Shown here in pieces: positions 37,350 through 47,208 of a stretch of DNA of 64,000 nt. A model generated the notes under the pieces. It was not told the origin of the DNA. It made no database searches and was given only the letters and a program-made list of their open reading frames with translations. The DNA lies in assembly GCA_950295325.1 (NCBI GenBank), contig OX485803.1, positions 34,551,554 through 34,615,553 of the forward strand, written 5' to 3'. The position numbers and the translations under genes were made by a program. Numbering within the stretch: the first letter of the stretch is position 1; every line of letters starts with the position of its first letter. This DNA comes from Polytrichum commune. Taxonomy: Eukaryota > Streptophyta > Polytrichopsida > Polytrichales > Polytrichaceae.

Positions 37350-38558
37350 ATTTATTCTGTTGGGTCCTGGGAATGAATCCTCTTTGGGATTTTATCCTAT
37401 TTGGTAGAGGTGGGGTGGGGTGTGTCATGCATGTCTGTTCTATGCATTGATTGAGAGAGTTGGTAATTTCTTGGAGTTTGAATTGTGCGTCTTCCCATTG
37501 TGTGGGGGTAAAATATTCTTGTTGGAGTATTTGTGTGAGGTTTTCTATTGCTATATTTTGTTTTCCTATAAAAGTTGTTTGTAGGTTTTGGAGGTTGTTG
37601 AGGGGTATGTGGTATGTGATTCGTGGGGTATTTATGGGGGTGGTGGTTTCTTTGATGACTATAGTATTGGGGGCTAATTGTAGTTGGACCGGGTAGTGAT
37701 CTGAGTTTTGATTTAGGTTGGTTAACGTGTGACTATGAAGATTGGTGATATTGGGGTCGTTGGTGTAGAAGCCATCTATATGGCTAGTTGATGTGTAGTT
37801 GTGGCCTCCTTGCCTTGTGAATTTTATTGGGTTATGGACCGCTTTGAGTCCGTTGTGTCGTATGAAGCATGCCCATTTTTGGTCGTCCGTATTAGGCGGA
37901 GTGGAAGTGCTATTATTAGTTCTTCCTTGTAGTAATATATCGCGGTTAAAGTCTCTGGCTAGGATGATGGTATGTTTGGGGTGTTGTAGTATGATGTTTT
38001 GAATTTGGTTTTGGATTTCGGGTATTAGGTACTCGTCTTCTAAGTGTGATGGTATGTACATGTTGAGGATGATTAGCGGTGTTAGTGGTTTGTTATTGAT
38101 TATTATGGCTTGTAGGTAGGGTGAAATTAAGCTTGGAGTTGGTACTTTGGTGATGTTTTCATTTGTGTATATTGATATTGGTATCATGGCTAGGATGCCA
38201 CCTCTAGCTTGCATGGGGCCCGCATATTTATTTTGTTTTTGGGATGTGGTGTTTGAGTTGTTGTATATGATTTTGTATTCTTTTAGTTGGCGGTCTATAT
38301 ATGATGTGGATTTTGTTTTTGGGATTTTGGTTTCTTGGATGAGTATAATGTGAGGGTTGTCGTGTAGTGTTTGGGTGAGTTCTTGGATACCGGGTAGGCC
38401 AGAGTTGATACATCCGGTGTTCCAAGTGATTATTTTCAGGGTTCGAGTTGTTGGATTGTTTGGCCTAGTGTGTATGTGTGGAATGTCATAGTTAGGTATG
38501 TGTGTGTTGGGTTGGTATCCTGTTATTTTGTGGGTGCATTTAGTTAGTTCTTGTACTA
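37350..38558 (-). pseudogene. LINE segment: APE-type endonuclease
   Basis: An open frame from the MITE insertion to about 37240. Motifs occur in order: KIITWNTGCINSG (metal-binding Asn), IILIQETKI (catalytic Glu), the central part with NMYIPS, ILARDFNRD (Asp and Asn of the GDFN motif kept, Gly changed to Arg), SHIDGFY and NSDHYP (final Asp-His). All catalytic residues are present. This is the exonuclease-endonuclease-phosphatase fold that nicks target DNA in most LINEs. Confidence 0.85.
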
Positions 38559-38884
38559 CCGTAACACCATAGCAGGTTCATCACCTGGCAAACGAATATT
38601 TATTTTTTTTGAAAAAATAAGGTTCGTTTGCTAAAAATACATTTTTTTGAAATTCGTTCTTCTATTTTGAGAAAAAATAATAATTCATCCTGGAACAGAG
38701 TAGATGTACCGAGATGACAACTTAAATTGATTTTTCAACAGAGTCTGCTTCACCCAACTTTCTGGATTTTCGTTATTTTCATAATATAATTTTCCATAAT
38801 TTCGTTCTTCATGGCTTGGAATTTCTGATTTTTTTCGTTTTTTTTTTGGAATTATTTAAGAACGAACCTGCTATGGTGTTACGG
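38559..38884. mobile_element. TA-target MITE inserted in the LINE, 326 bp
   Basis: Ends CCGTAACACCATAGCAGGTTC and the exact inverse GAACCTGCTATGGTGTTACGG are flanked by TA (38557-38558 and 38885-38886). The body is A/T-rich. Removing the element and one TA joins the LINE reading frame exactly. The ends differ from the TA MITEs at 3.7 and 9.8 kb, so this is a separate family. Confidence 0.9.
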
Positions 38885-40171
38885 TATTTTATTTGGGATG
38901 TGGGGTATTTCATTTTGTAGGTTTTCTGCGGTTACGGGTACTCCTTTAGTGATTTTGTTACTGATGATGGAGTAAGCTTGTGGTATGGTGATTATTGTCG
39001 GGGTATGTATGTTATGTTCGTATGATGTGTGTGGGTGCGTATTCATTGGCATTTTTTGTATTCTTCGGAGGATGGTTAGGTATTTTGGGTCAAGTTTGTT
39101 AGTCATTTTTTGATTACATATTTGTGGTAGTGGGCTATATGTTATGATAAGGGCGTAAATTTGGTGGTGTGTGGGGTAGTTTGAGAGTAGTGATGAGTGG
39201 TTTTTTAGGTGTGTTAAATCTTGGGAGTCGGGGGTGTTTTGGGAGTTGGGGGTGTTTTTGTTTAAGTGGGGTTCAAATAGTTTTTCAAGGTGGGCGTATT
39301 GGGGTTTGAGTGTTAGGGTATTTGGAATAAAATATTGTTTTTGTCTTTGTGTGTATTCTTTGGGGAGGTTTTTGAGGATGGTTGAAAGCGGTCCCGGGTT
39401 TTGTTCAATATCTCCGTGTAGGAGTATGAGTGTAGAGTTGTTCCAAGTGTAATGTGTTATGGTTTTCGTTTTTGGTTTTTTGTGGTATGTGTGTGTTATG
39501 TAGTAAATGTTGCCTATATATATCATTATATTAATGTGGGTGATTGTGTGTGTTGTATTGTTGTGATTTGTATATAGGTTGTGGCATATGTTGCTTATGA
39601 GGGTTAGCATGTCTATTGGGGCCATTGGTGAGGTTATTTTATTTTGGGTGTGATGTTGATTGTCATAATTGTTGTAGGAGTGTTTGTGTGTATTGTAAGT
39701 GTGGGTGTTGCCTTTATTGGGGTTGGGGTGGTATGTGGTAAGTGGGTGTGGTTGTTGTGTGAAGTGGTTATGGGATTTGCATGAATGTGGTTTATTGTAT
39801 ATATGGTTGTTGAGGGGGTGTGTGGAGGGGATTTGGGTGTTAATGAAGGGTTGTGTTGTGGGTGTATGTTGTATTGGCTTATAGGGGGGGATTGTGTTGT
39901 AGGTCTTGTTATGTGTGAAGGTTGTATGAGACATTTTAAATGGGAATTTTTTTGGTGGAGTAGTATGGGGGTCATATTTGTTATGATATGTAAGATTATC
40001 TTGGTTGGTGACGGGGAGGTGGCTTATCCATATTAGAAGGGTGAGACTTAGTGTTATTATTTTTTTCATGCGGTAGTGTGAATGTGTATGGGGGATTGGT
40101 GATGTGTATGGGGGTAGCTCTCTTATGGGTTTTCCGGTTTGTAGTTGGTGGTGCTTGGTGTGGGTGTTTTT
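38885..40171 (-). pseudogene. LINE segment containing the 2A ribosome-skipping motif
   Basis: One open frame of about 429 codons. The first two thirds are Thr/His/Asn/Pro-rich with a hydrophobic stretch (MKKIITLSLTLLIWI). At 39389-39412 the motif DIEQNPGP is preceded by LILLHG. It fits the 2A consensus D(V/I)ExNPGP and the usual leucine-rich lead-in. In 2A peptides the ribosome skips the Gly-Pro bond and releases two proteins. About 55 residues after it comes a low-complexity NTPNSQNTPDSQD, then a more ordered region leading to the APE domain. 2A motifs are known from trypanosome L1Tc/ingi and some animal LINEs. I know of no well-studied plant example. Confidence 0.85.
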
Positions 40172-40317
40172 CACTAGTAGAAAATTCTGCGTCCGGATCA
40201 ACAGAAAGGCGTTGGTCGCGGTTGTCACTTAGGACGCGTTGACCTGGACATGATGTAACACAATTTTGTTGATTTTTTCTGTTGATATGGTCACAAAAAT
40301 ATTTTTTTTAAAAAACT

Positions 40318-40319
<2 letters not shown>

Positions 40320-40359
<40 letters not shown>

Positions 40360-40566
40360 AAAAATTAAAAAATGAATAAATGTCAGATCTGTATTTCCTA
40401 ACCCCTCCCAAATAACCCTCAACCTATACCTCACCTACAAGTATAGACTACCTACCACTCACATAGGTGGCAAGGCCAAGGCCGAAGGTGTCGGCCACGG
40501 GAATCGAACCTTGCACCTAGTGATACGCACACATGTGCCTTAACCACTAGGTCATCACATCACACA
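40320..40566 (-). mobile_element. tRNA-derived SINE
   Basis: Read on the - strand from about 40566: TGATGACCTAGTGGTTAAGG (box A) and, 34 nt later, GGTTCGATTCC (perfect box B), both internal RNA polymerase III promoter elements. The body then runs through a GGGAGGGGTTAGG segment to an A/T-rich tail and a (TA)n run at 40320-40350. The region does not close into an acceptor stem, so this is a SINE rather than a tRNA gene. It lies inside the CACTA-like element. Confidence 0.75.
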
Positions 40567-40639
40567 TGATATAAATGGAGTGTTTTAAACCTTTCTAGAA
40601 TAAGGCCACTAATTTCTCTTTACTACCTACTTGATGTAT

Positions 40640-41110
40640 ATATTTACAGTAAATATATACAGTATATAATTACAGTATATAATTACAGTATATAATTACA
40701 GTAAATATATACAGTATATAATTACAGTAAATATATACAGTATATAATTACAGTAAATATATACAGTATATAATTACAGTATATAATTACAGTAAATATA
40801 TACAGTATATAATTATAGTAAATAATTACAGTATATAATTACAGTATATAATTACAGTAAATATATACTGTATATAATTACAGTAAATATATACTATATA
40901 TAATTACTGTAAATGTATACATATTTATATATTATATATTATATACATACATGTTACATATATTGTATACATATATTATATACATATATGTAACATATAT
41001 TATATATATACACATTATATACATATTATACATATTAATATGAATTCATATACATATACATATTAATATATACATATTAATATATACATATTAATATATA
41101 TATATATAAT
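40640..41110. repeat. AT-rich minisatellite built from ATTACAG and ATACAG units
   Basis: From 40648 to about 40915 the words TATATAATTACAG and TAAATATATACAG alternate about 20 times. Further right it decays into TATACATATTAATA-type repeats. It lies inside the CACTA-like element, beside the SINE. Confidence 0.9.
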
Positions 41111-41441
41111 ATTAACTATCAACTAATATAATATTTATAATATTTACACACCTTTGAATTCGTAATTATTTCCATACCCATACATTTACAAGACCATAAA
41201 TTGCAAAAAATTAAAAATATTTTACAATATTCCAATAGATCCTAGAATATTCCAAAAAGATTCCACATTTACTAAAATTTTGTTGATTTGGTCATTGTAC
41301 TATTCTAATTAACAAAAATGTAGGCAGTAAACTGTTGATTTTTACAAAAATTCAAAAATCAGTGAAATCGGTCATTGTAGTGCCCAGATCGACAAAGATC
41401 TGTTGATTTTTTGTTGATTTGGTCATGATTTTCTAGTAGTG

Positions 41442-42589
41442 TTTGTTGTGCCAATACAAAGGTTTTAGTGTGTTTGTGTATTTTTTGCTATAGGGGGGAT
41501 ATGTAGGGAGATACATAAAGTAAGAGAGTACTTGGAGTAGGAACAAGAATGTGTGCTCTTTATTATAAAATAACATCAAACTATAACATATAAGGTAGAG
41601 TGGCCATTTGTGATATGCTAAGGGGGCACTATCCATTAAATGTATGGGGTCCTTGATGGTACATTTGTTGGTTGTTTTGGAATACGGGGGGGGGGGGGCT
41701 TGGAGTGGTAGAGGTGAGGCGGTTGTGTTGAGGCCGTGTGTTGTTGGTGATGGGGCGGACCTATGCAATAGCTCCGGGGCGGACCTATGCAATAGCTCCG
41801 GGGCGGCGGTGGAGAGGCCGGTGATGATGCCTTGCATGCGGATGTTGGATTGTTGGAACTCATGTGCTATCGTACCAAGGAGCGCATGGAGGTTGGTGGA
41901 GTGGTTGGTGATGGTCGTTGTGGTTGCATCGTGTCTCCGTTCCGTGTGGTTGTTTATGGTGGTAGTGAGAGAGCTAAACTTCTCATTTAGTTTATCCTCG
42001 AATTCCTTCATGATTTTTGTAAGATGCTTCTTGGTGATGAGTGGGTTGAGGTTAGTGGCGTTACCCATAGCTTGGATTTTATCCGCGATGACTTCTCTAA
42101 CGGAAGCTTGGGCTAGTCGGATCGCCATCTTGTTGGGGGCCGTTCCGTCGATGCTCCCATGGTGCGGAATGAAGTCGATGTGTTGTCCTAGAATGTAGGT
42201 GGACTTATGTATCCATGCCGTGTAGACCGCGGCATTAAGACACTGAATGTGGCACCATTCCGCTTGCTTGTTGGTGGTGCCTTGATTAGTGTTGCCAAAG
42301 CTAATGCCTACGACATTGTCTTTTCCAAAAATTTGCTTGATGGCCTTGATGATGGCGGTTGGTGTCTCGCGTTGTGGGAGGTTATTAGCCACTAGAGTTG
42401 TGCTAATTCGGAGTTCGGATGGGTTGCCGCCATTCCTATCGCGGGTGATGCTCACTTGTAACCTCTCGTTGTTGTAGACAATTCCTTCATTGAGTACTAA
42501 ATCCCTAGCCTCCTCCATGGTGAGAGTAAGAAAAACAAATTTTTTATCTAGTTCCGGTTTGGCAAAACCCATAAACTCGTGTTGGTGAC
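41442..42589 (-). pseudogene. LINE ORF1 segment: RRM-like domain, coiled coil, hydrophobic tail
   Basis: An open frame of 382 codons between two transposon insertions. In order: KKFVFLTLTMEEARDLV, an RRM-like fold beginning STTLVANNLPQR with AEWCHIQCLNAAVYTAWI as the likely RNP1 strand, then a heptad-like region (KHLTKIMKEFEDKLNEKFSS through the early 200s of the segment) suggesting a coiled coil. A tandemly duplicated SAPELLHR follows (24-bp unit twice, 41760-41808), then a proline-rich run and a hydrophobic segment (PLYLICYSLMLFY, FLFLLQVLSYFMYL). RNA-binding plus coiled coil is the usual design of LINE ORF1 proteins, which package the RNA. Confidence 0.65.
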
Positions 42590-43301
42590 TTGGGGGGTGC
42601 ACCTTTCATTAAAACCTAGAATCATGTGCGTTCACTGCATACTCTAAAAACCCCCTATATACAAGTTATTTTTTGTGAAATGAAGTAATACACATACAAT
42701 TGCAACAATAAATATACAAGTGACAATATGTATACACAAGAAAAACATCCATTCATATATAGTCATTAACATAAGTATACAAATATACTTTTGAACAATA
42801 ATCAACCCCTATAATATGTATAACAAAATATCCTAGCTTTTATCAGCAAAGTCGTTGAAAACTTTTTCATCTCCGGATGTAACTCATAAACATTTGATTC
42901 ACCAATATATGTCATTGTAGCCAATGCAATTATTGTCTCTAAGTCTACCATCAATTGATCAGTAAGATCATATGTCCACTTGTTGTTAGCCCCTTTTTGA
43001 TACCAACATAAACCAATCTCCACGTTTGATGGACGGTCCATCAAGTCAATTGGATCCCTATAGTCCACCCAACGATTACCAAACGATTTCATCCAATATG
43101 AAAACTTATGATATTTAGTATAGTAACAGTACCATACAAGTACAATTATTGTATACTTTTTAAAGGACTTCCATATATGTACGTAACTATAAATTATAAC
43201 ATGTATACCATATGTATACGTAATACGGCAAGGTCCAAATCAATACCCCTCTTGTGCACTCACGTATACTCGTACATGTTTAGTACAGTGCACCCCCCGA
43301 G
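42590..43301. mobile_element. MULE-like element inserted in LINE ORF1, 712 bp
   Basis: The ends carry inverted GGGGGGTGCAC (42592-42602) and GTGCACCCCCC (43288-43298). The flanks are a perfect 9-bp direct repeat GTTGGTGAC (42581-42589 and 43302-43310). A 9-bp duplication is characteristic of Mutator-like elements, although the inverted ends are short. Deleting the element and one 9-mer keeps the LINE frame open. It is AT-rich inside and carries one protein-like frame. Confidence 0.85.
42802..43092 (-). pseudogene. Protein-like frame inside the MULE-like element
   Basis: 96 open codons with balanced composition (WVDYRDPIDLMDRPSNVEIG, then LCWYQKGANNKWTYDL, ending YYRG). It could be a scrap of the transposase or of a captured host gene. 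I recognise no family. The position of the true start is unknown. Confidence 0.3.
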
Positions 43302-43798
43302 GTTGGTGACCATTGTAGTAACTCTCTTGCACTAGTGACTCAAAGATGGTGGATGCATGTTCATGGCGAAGGGTTTCACTTTTGAGGTGTAACCTTAGGT
43401 TGCGGGCTTTAGTAACTAATTCATATCCCTTTTCTACTTTACCTATAACCTTTTCACCATCCTCCATTGTCATAACAAATGCTCTATGGCCTCTAAGTAG
43501 TGCTATGCCATCTTGTTGTGGGTTTTTTAGATGTACCTTAATGAAACCCGCCCAATGCTTGGTGACGGCGTTGGTCCCAATGTCGATTGGGTTGGAGTAA
43601 GTTGAGCCAAGTGGGATGTCCATTTGTCGTAGTCGTTCCACGCATGCTCCTCGTGCTTCGTGTTTGCTCATGCCTTTGAAGCCGTAGTTGAAACGGATGG
43701 TGATGTGGAAGCCCTCGGAAAGTCCGGTGGTGGTGTCGCAACCCTTGCTAGCCCCCTTAGCAATCTTGCCAATTTTCCTTTCTAGCAAAGGTTACAAG
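43302..43798 (-). pseudogene. LINE ORF1 segment: first RRM-like region
   Basis: 162 codons from about 43788 to the MULE-like insertion: KIGKIAKGASKG, then GFHITIRFNYGFKGMSKHEA, FIKVHLKNPQQ, and a beta-alpha-beta-like RAFVMTMEDGEKVIG. It joins in frame across the insertion to 42589 and below. Upstream it is cut by the LTR-like insertion, with a stop at 43792-43794. Confidence 0.55.
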
Positions 43799-44792
43799 TG
43801 CTAACCCTTCGCATTCCGCCATGCTAATGGATAGCTCCTCTTACCCCGGACCAATAGTTCATAGGAGGGAACCAACCCTCCTACTTTGCTTTCGGGACTC
43901 ACCCCTTAATCGGTAACCCATTTCCCCAATGTGGACTTCCATCTATGGAAGTCCAATCCTATGTTGATCATCGCGTTGCCGGAGCAACACTACAACAACC
44001 CGAAGCATACTAGGCAACTATGGCCTCACAATAGGCCAAAGCCCATGGACGCCTTGCCGTTCGGCCTCGGGTGGGTGAGGCCACACCACCTCACCCATAT
44101 AAGCCTCTAGGACTTCACGCGGGGCCCCTACCCCACCGTCAACCAACCTCTTGTCTCCCTACCAAGAGTTGGGGCCAAGTGGACATTTTCCTTTAGCTGC
44201 TGGGCCTAGAACCCCCCAGCAGCTTCAGACCATCATAACTTCCTTGTATGATGTCTGATCATAACAACCAACCACTCCATCCTCATCTACGCTTCACGTA
44301 GATGCCGATGGACTCCTCACTTGCTCCATTCGAGCAAGTCTTGAGCAAGTTATGCCTGTTTGAACCTTGGCAGTCCCGGGAATCCCTCCCAGGCACTGCT
44401 GTACCAGGGCGCTGTCCCGGGACAGCGCCCCACTCAAATGGCCATAACTCCTAGCTCACACCTCCGATTGAGGTGTTCTTGAGCATTCTAGAATCACCAC
44501 GCCATGAGCTATGCATAGCTCATGGCCTTACCCTTGTGCCTCCTAGTCTTCGTGGGTGGGAGGCGTTCCCAACGCCCGGGGCCCTCACCCACACTAGGAT
44601 CACTTGGGCCCTCTCACCAACGGCACCACAAGTCCCGGGTGTCACTCCGGGGTCCCCCTTGTGCCCATGGTGTTTTGGGTACTCCTCATGGAGAGGTGCG
44701 CGACAGGTGGGGTCCACTCGTTCTTGCCTTGGGATTTGTGTGAAGTGGAGGTGGTTGCCGGGTACCGCATCCGGCCTCTCATTTGGATAACA
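43799..44792 (+). mobile_element. Probable solo LTR, 994 bp, rich in palindromes
   Basis: GC-richer block interrupting LINE ORF1. It starts TGCTAACC and ends GGATAACA, giving TG...CA with short inverted ends as in LTRs. It includes a TATA-like CATATAAG near 44094 and phrases like CATAACTTCCTTGTATGATG, common in plant LTRs. Perfect palindromes lie at 44407-44430 (24 bp) and 44501-44526 (26 bp), with hairpins at 43934-43955, 44196-44223 and 44285-44305. No 5-bp target duplication was found, so the boundaries and the solo-LTR label are tentative. Confidence 0.45.
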
Positions 44793-46133
44793 TATTTATG
44801 GGACTCTCGGAAATGCACGTATAATGGTTTTGAACTCTAGGACTTCATTTGTGGGGGGTCCTAGTTTCTCAAATTCCGCATGGGTACGAGTTTCATGGAT
44901 GATTCCCTTACCCCTTTGTGTAGCGATGGCCTCGTGTATTGAGAAGCCTAACCACATGTGTGACACAATGTCAATGCTTGGAATTGCCTCTTTGGTGCGC
45001 ATGTTTGAAAGTTTGCTTGCGTCGGAGTTGAGTGCATGACCCCCTACTTCACTCCTCCTATGTTTGGCGCTTTGAGTGTCTTTCACGGACTCTTGCCTAG
45101 GGCTTTTGTGTGGGTTGTTTGGAGGTGTTGCTTCGTCAAGGTTGATGATGTCCATTTGGTCGAGCGACATGGCGGCTTGGCGGGGGGCGGCCAAGTACTC
45201 ATCGTTTGAGGTTGAGATGTGAAGGGAGCTTCCCCCATGCTCGGGTGTGACATTGTTGAGCTGCATGTCGATGTCGGCATCTTGGTAGGGTGTGGTCTTC
45301 CCCTTAAAAAGTGTTGGTTGGCTGGGCAGTATGGCGATCTCTTCATCATCGTCGCTGTAAGCTTGAATAAGTGCCCTTCTTCTGCCTGCACTTCGTGTGC
45401 TGGTGAGGCTGTGGTGGTTACTGTTGGAGCTATTGAGTTTTCGACTGGTCCCGACCTCGGTTCTGGTGCCGCCTCCGTCCCTGCCGTTGGCTGCTCCGTT
45501 GGCAGTCTCGCTGTCTCCTCCCGCTCCTGCTCCCGCTCCTGCTCCCGCTCCCGCACCTAGGCCGGTGTAGAGCTTACTGACGCCGCCCGCTCCCGCCCCT
45601 GTGCTGGTGTTGAGCTGCCCTCCGCTCTTTCTTGCCTCCATTCTGCCTTCGGCGCTGCTTTTGTGGCTGCTGTTGCTCATTCTGCTACCGGACCATGGGT
45701 GTCTTCGCGCAAGAACTGCCTGGATGTTCGATCCTCCGCGCATTCGGGGCGCTGCTTCTTGATCTGCGGCTGTTGGGTTGTGGACTTCGGTGCTGGGCGT
45801 CATTGTGTCTGGGAGGGAGGTGGGAGAGGTGGGAGAGGTGTGAGAGGTGGTGGGGAGAGATGTGTGAGAGGTGGGGGGGAGAGATGTGTGAGAGGTGAGA
45901 GGGATAGAAGTGTGCGAGGTGAGAGGGGGAGGAGTGTGGGAATGTGAGGTATGAGGGTATTTGAGTGTGTGTGTGTAGCGAGAGAGGTGGGTGGCGGACT
46001 GTTGTTTTTGGGTGTGTGAGTGGGTGTGTGAGGTTGTTTTTGTGGGTTTCTGCATTCTTAGGGTGGCGGGTTGTATTGTCAGATCTAATATGGGGGAGTG
46101 AGGTGTATTTTGGTTGAGTGTGGGGTGTTGCAT
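44793..46133 (-). pseudogene. LINE ORF1 N-terminal region, low complexity then acidic
   Basis: A 445-codon frame. The first 150 residues are repetitive (TSHTSLP-type repeats). Then come a (GA)n run, a Ser-rich stretch, an acidic patch (SDDDEEIAIL) and a more ordered C-terminal part (IPSIDIVSHMWLGFSIHEAI, HETRTHAEFEKLGPP). It stops at 44796, just outside the LTR-like block. Assignment to the LINE rests on strand, position and plausible continuity. Overlapping frames in the repetitive part are also open, so the exact frame before about 45600 is uncertain. Confidence 0.45.
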
Positions 46134-46955
46134 GCTTTGTGTGGGTTGGATTGTTTGTTGGGTGGGCGGTTTTTGGGGTTATGGGTGGTGAACCCGTGTG
46201 TGTGACAGTGTTTTGCTTATGTCTTATGTGTTTTTTGGTGGTTTTCTGACAAGGAGGTGGCTGATCTTGCTTTGTGGGGAGGATCTTGGAGCGGCGATGT
46301 GCTTTTTTTGAAGGTAAGTTTGGAACTAGTGTGTTTTGGGTATTTGGGTGATTTTTGGTGTTGGTAGGTGTTTGATAGGTGCAAGTGGTGTTTCTAACCA
46401 TTGGGTGTGTGGGTTTGTGTGGTGTGGGCGGCGGCGGCAGCATTGGTGCTTGTGGAGTGCGATCCGAGCTTGGAGATGGCTCTTGCTGGTGGTGTAGGGT
46501 TAGAGGTAGTGGGGAGTAGTAGTTTGATAGGGGGCCCTCTGGTGGGTTTTCTTTCGGTGTTATTGTGGAGGTGTGGCGTTTTGGTGAGTAGGTATTGGGT
46601 GGCAGCATTGAGTGGTAGTGGTATCTTGATAGATAGAGTGGTGAAGGGAGCTTTTGTGAGGGAGCTTTGTGAGGTGTGTAGATACACAGGGTTAAGGTGC
46701 TTATAAGCACCCATATTGTAATGAAGGGTGTAACCCTTTTGTTGTTGGTGAATGTTGGTGAGGTCTCACTCCCGTCTTCTTTCTGTTCTGGATCGGGATC
46801 TGAGTTTCTGCTCCTCCTCTTGCATCTGTGTCTGCTTGGGTTGGTTGCGGCCGGTGGTGTCAGCCGGTGGTGTCGGCCTTCTGCTGCTGCGGGGGCTTCT
46901 CTTGCTGCTACCACTCCGTTAGTGTCTGGGTTCTCTCCATCTAACATCTAACCAT
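46134..46955 (-). other. Low-complexity region, possible LINE 5' UTR or LTR remnant
   Basis: A frame stays open on the - strand from 46947 to 45685, but it is Pro/Thr/His-rich and overlaps the previous entry in another frame. On the + strand the stretch 46690-46949 looks like an LTR R-U5: a palindromic GGTGCTTATAAGCACC, a T-rich part and the end TCTCCATCTAACA. I cannot decide between the two readings. Confidence 0.3.
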
Positions 46956-47208
46956 GCATCAGAACTTCTTGAAGTAAAAGCTCATGTGATGCTCATATCT
47001 GGCTTTGCATCTTGCTCAAATGAAGCAATTGAAGACGTTTTGTGAAAGATTGTGAAGATCTTTCCAAAATGCGATTACGCTCCAGAATTTACTCAATTAT
47101 TTGAATGTGATGAACCTCAGATGTTCAGATTCTTCTATGAAAATCATAGGCTCCATGGGGCTTGATGAGCTTATAGTACATGCATCTCTATCGGAATGCA
47201 CTTCATAA
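46956..47208 (+). pseudogene. Gene fragment with one in-frame stop, unknown family
   Basis: A frame reading ASELLEVKAHVMLISGFASC, then a TGA at about 47040, then KIVKIFPKCDYAPEFTQLFE and YENHRLHGA, has protein-like composition over about 68 codons. Overlapping it, in another frame, MGLDELIVHASLSECTS resembles the remnant at 29559-29651. It is probably a decayed host gene. No family is recognised. Confidence 0.35.

Larger units (their letters stand above)
40172..41441. mobile_element. CACTA-like DNA transposon inserted in the LINE, 1270 bp
   Basis: Left end CACTAGTAGAAAAT and right end ATTTTCTAGTAGTG are 14-bp inverted repeats with one mismatch. They are flanked by TTT on both sides (40169-40171, 41442-41444). 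CACTA ends with a 3-bp duplication define the CACTA (En/Spm) superfamily. Sub-terminal copies of GTTGATTTGGTCAT, typical of the group, occur near both ends. It is non-coding, and it contains a SINE and an AT minisatellite. On the - strand the duplication is one AAA codon, so removal restores the LINE frame. Confidence 0.9.
32184..46133 (-). mobile_element. Decayed dual-endonuclease LINE with a 2A motif (Dualen-like), interrupted by nested insertions
   Basis: A non-LTR retrotransposon whose parts follow in one direction on the - strand: ORF1 N-terminal region, RRM-like and coiled-coil region, 2A motif, APE endonuclease, RT, RNase H, CCHC/RHN/RPD restriction-like endonuclease. Subtracting four nested insertions (38559-38884, 40172-41441, 42590-43301, 43799-44792, plus duplicated target bases) leaves about 10.6 kb, or roughly 3,500 codons. 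The three insertions with clear target duplications are all in frame across their sites. Damage consists of several in-frame stops, at least two frameshifts and YADN in place of YADD, so this copy is dead. Carrying APE and a restriction-like nuclease together is the hallmark of Dualen elements, described from Chlamydomonas. The true 5' end may lie beyond 46133. The 3' end is near 32180, and no target duplication was found. Confidence 0.8.

Noticed and set aside
40490-40566. tRNA gene on the - strand
   Set aside because: Boxes A and B are present, but no acceptor stem closes and a long SINE-like body and tail follow.
40640-41110. CRISPR-like array
   Set aside because: The units are contiguous AT-rich words without unique spacers, in a plant genome.
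45219-46947. Several overlapping open frames on both strands
   Set aside because: They arise from GC-rich and repetitive composition. Only the - strand frame ending at 44796 has a non-repetitive, protein-like end.
46690-46949. LTR 3' end on the + strand
   Set aside because: It has the look of an R-U5 region, but no matching 5' start or second copy was found, so it is only mentioned as a possibility.
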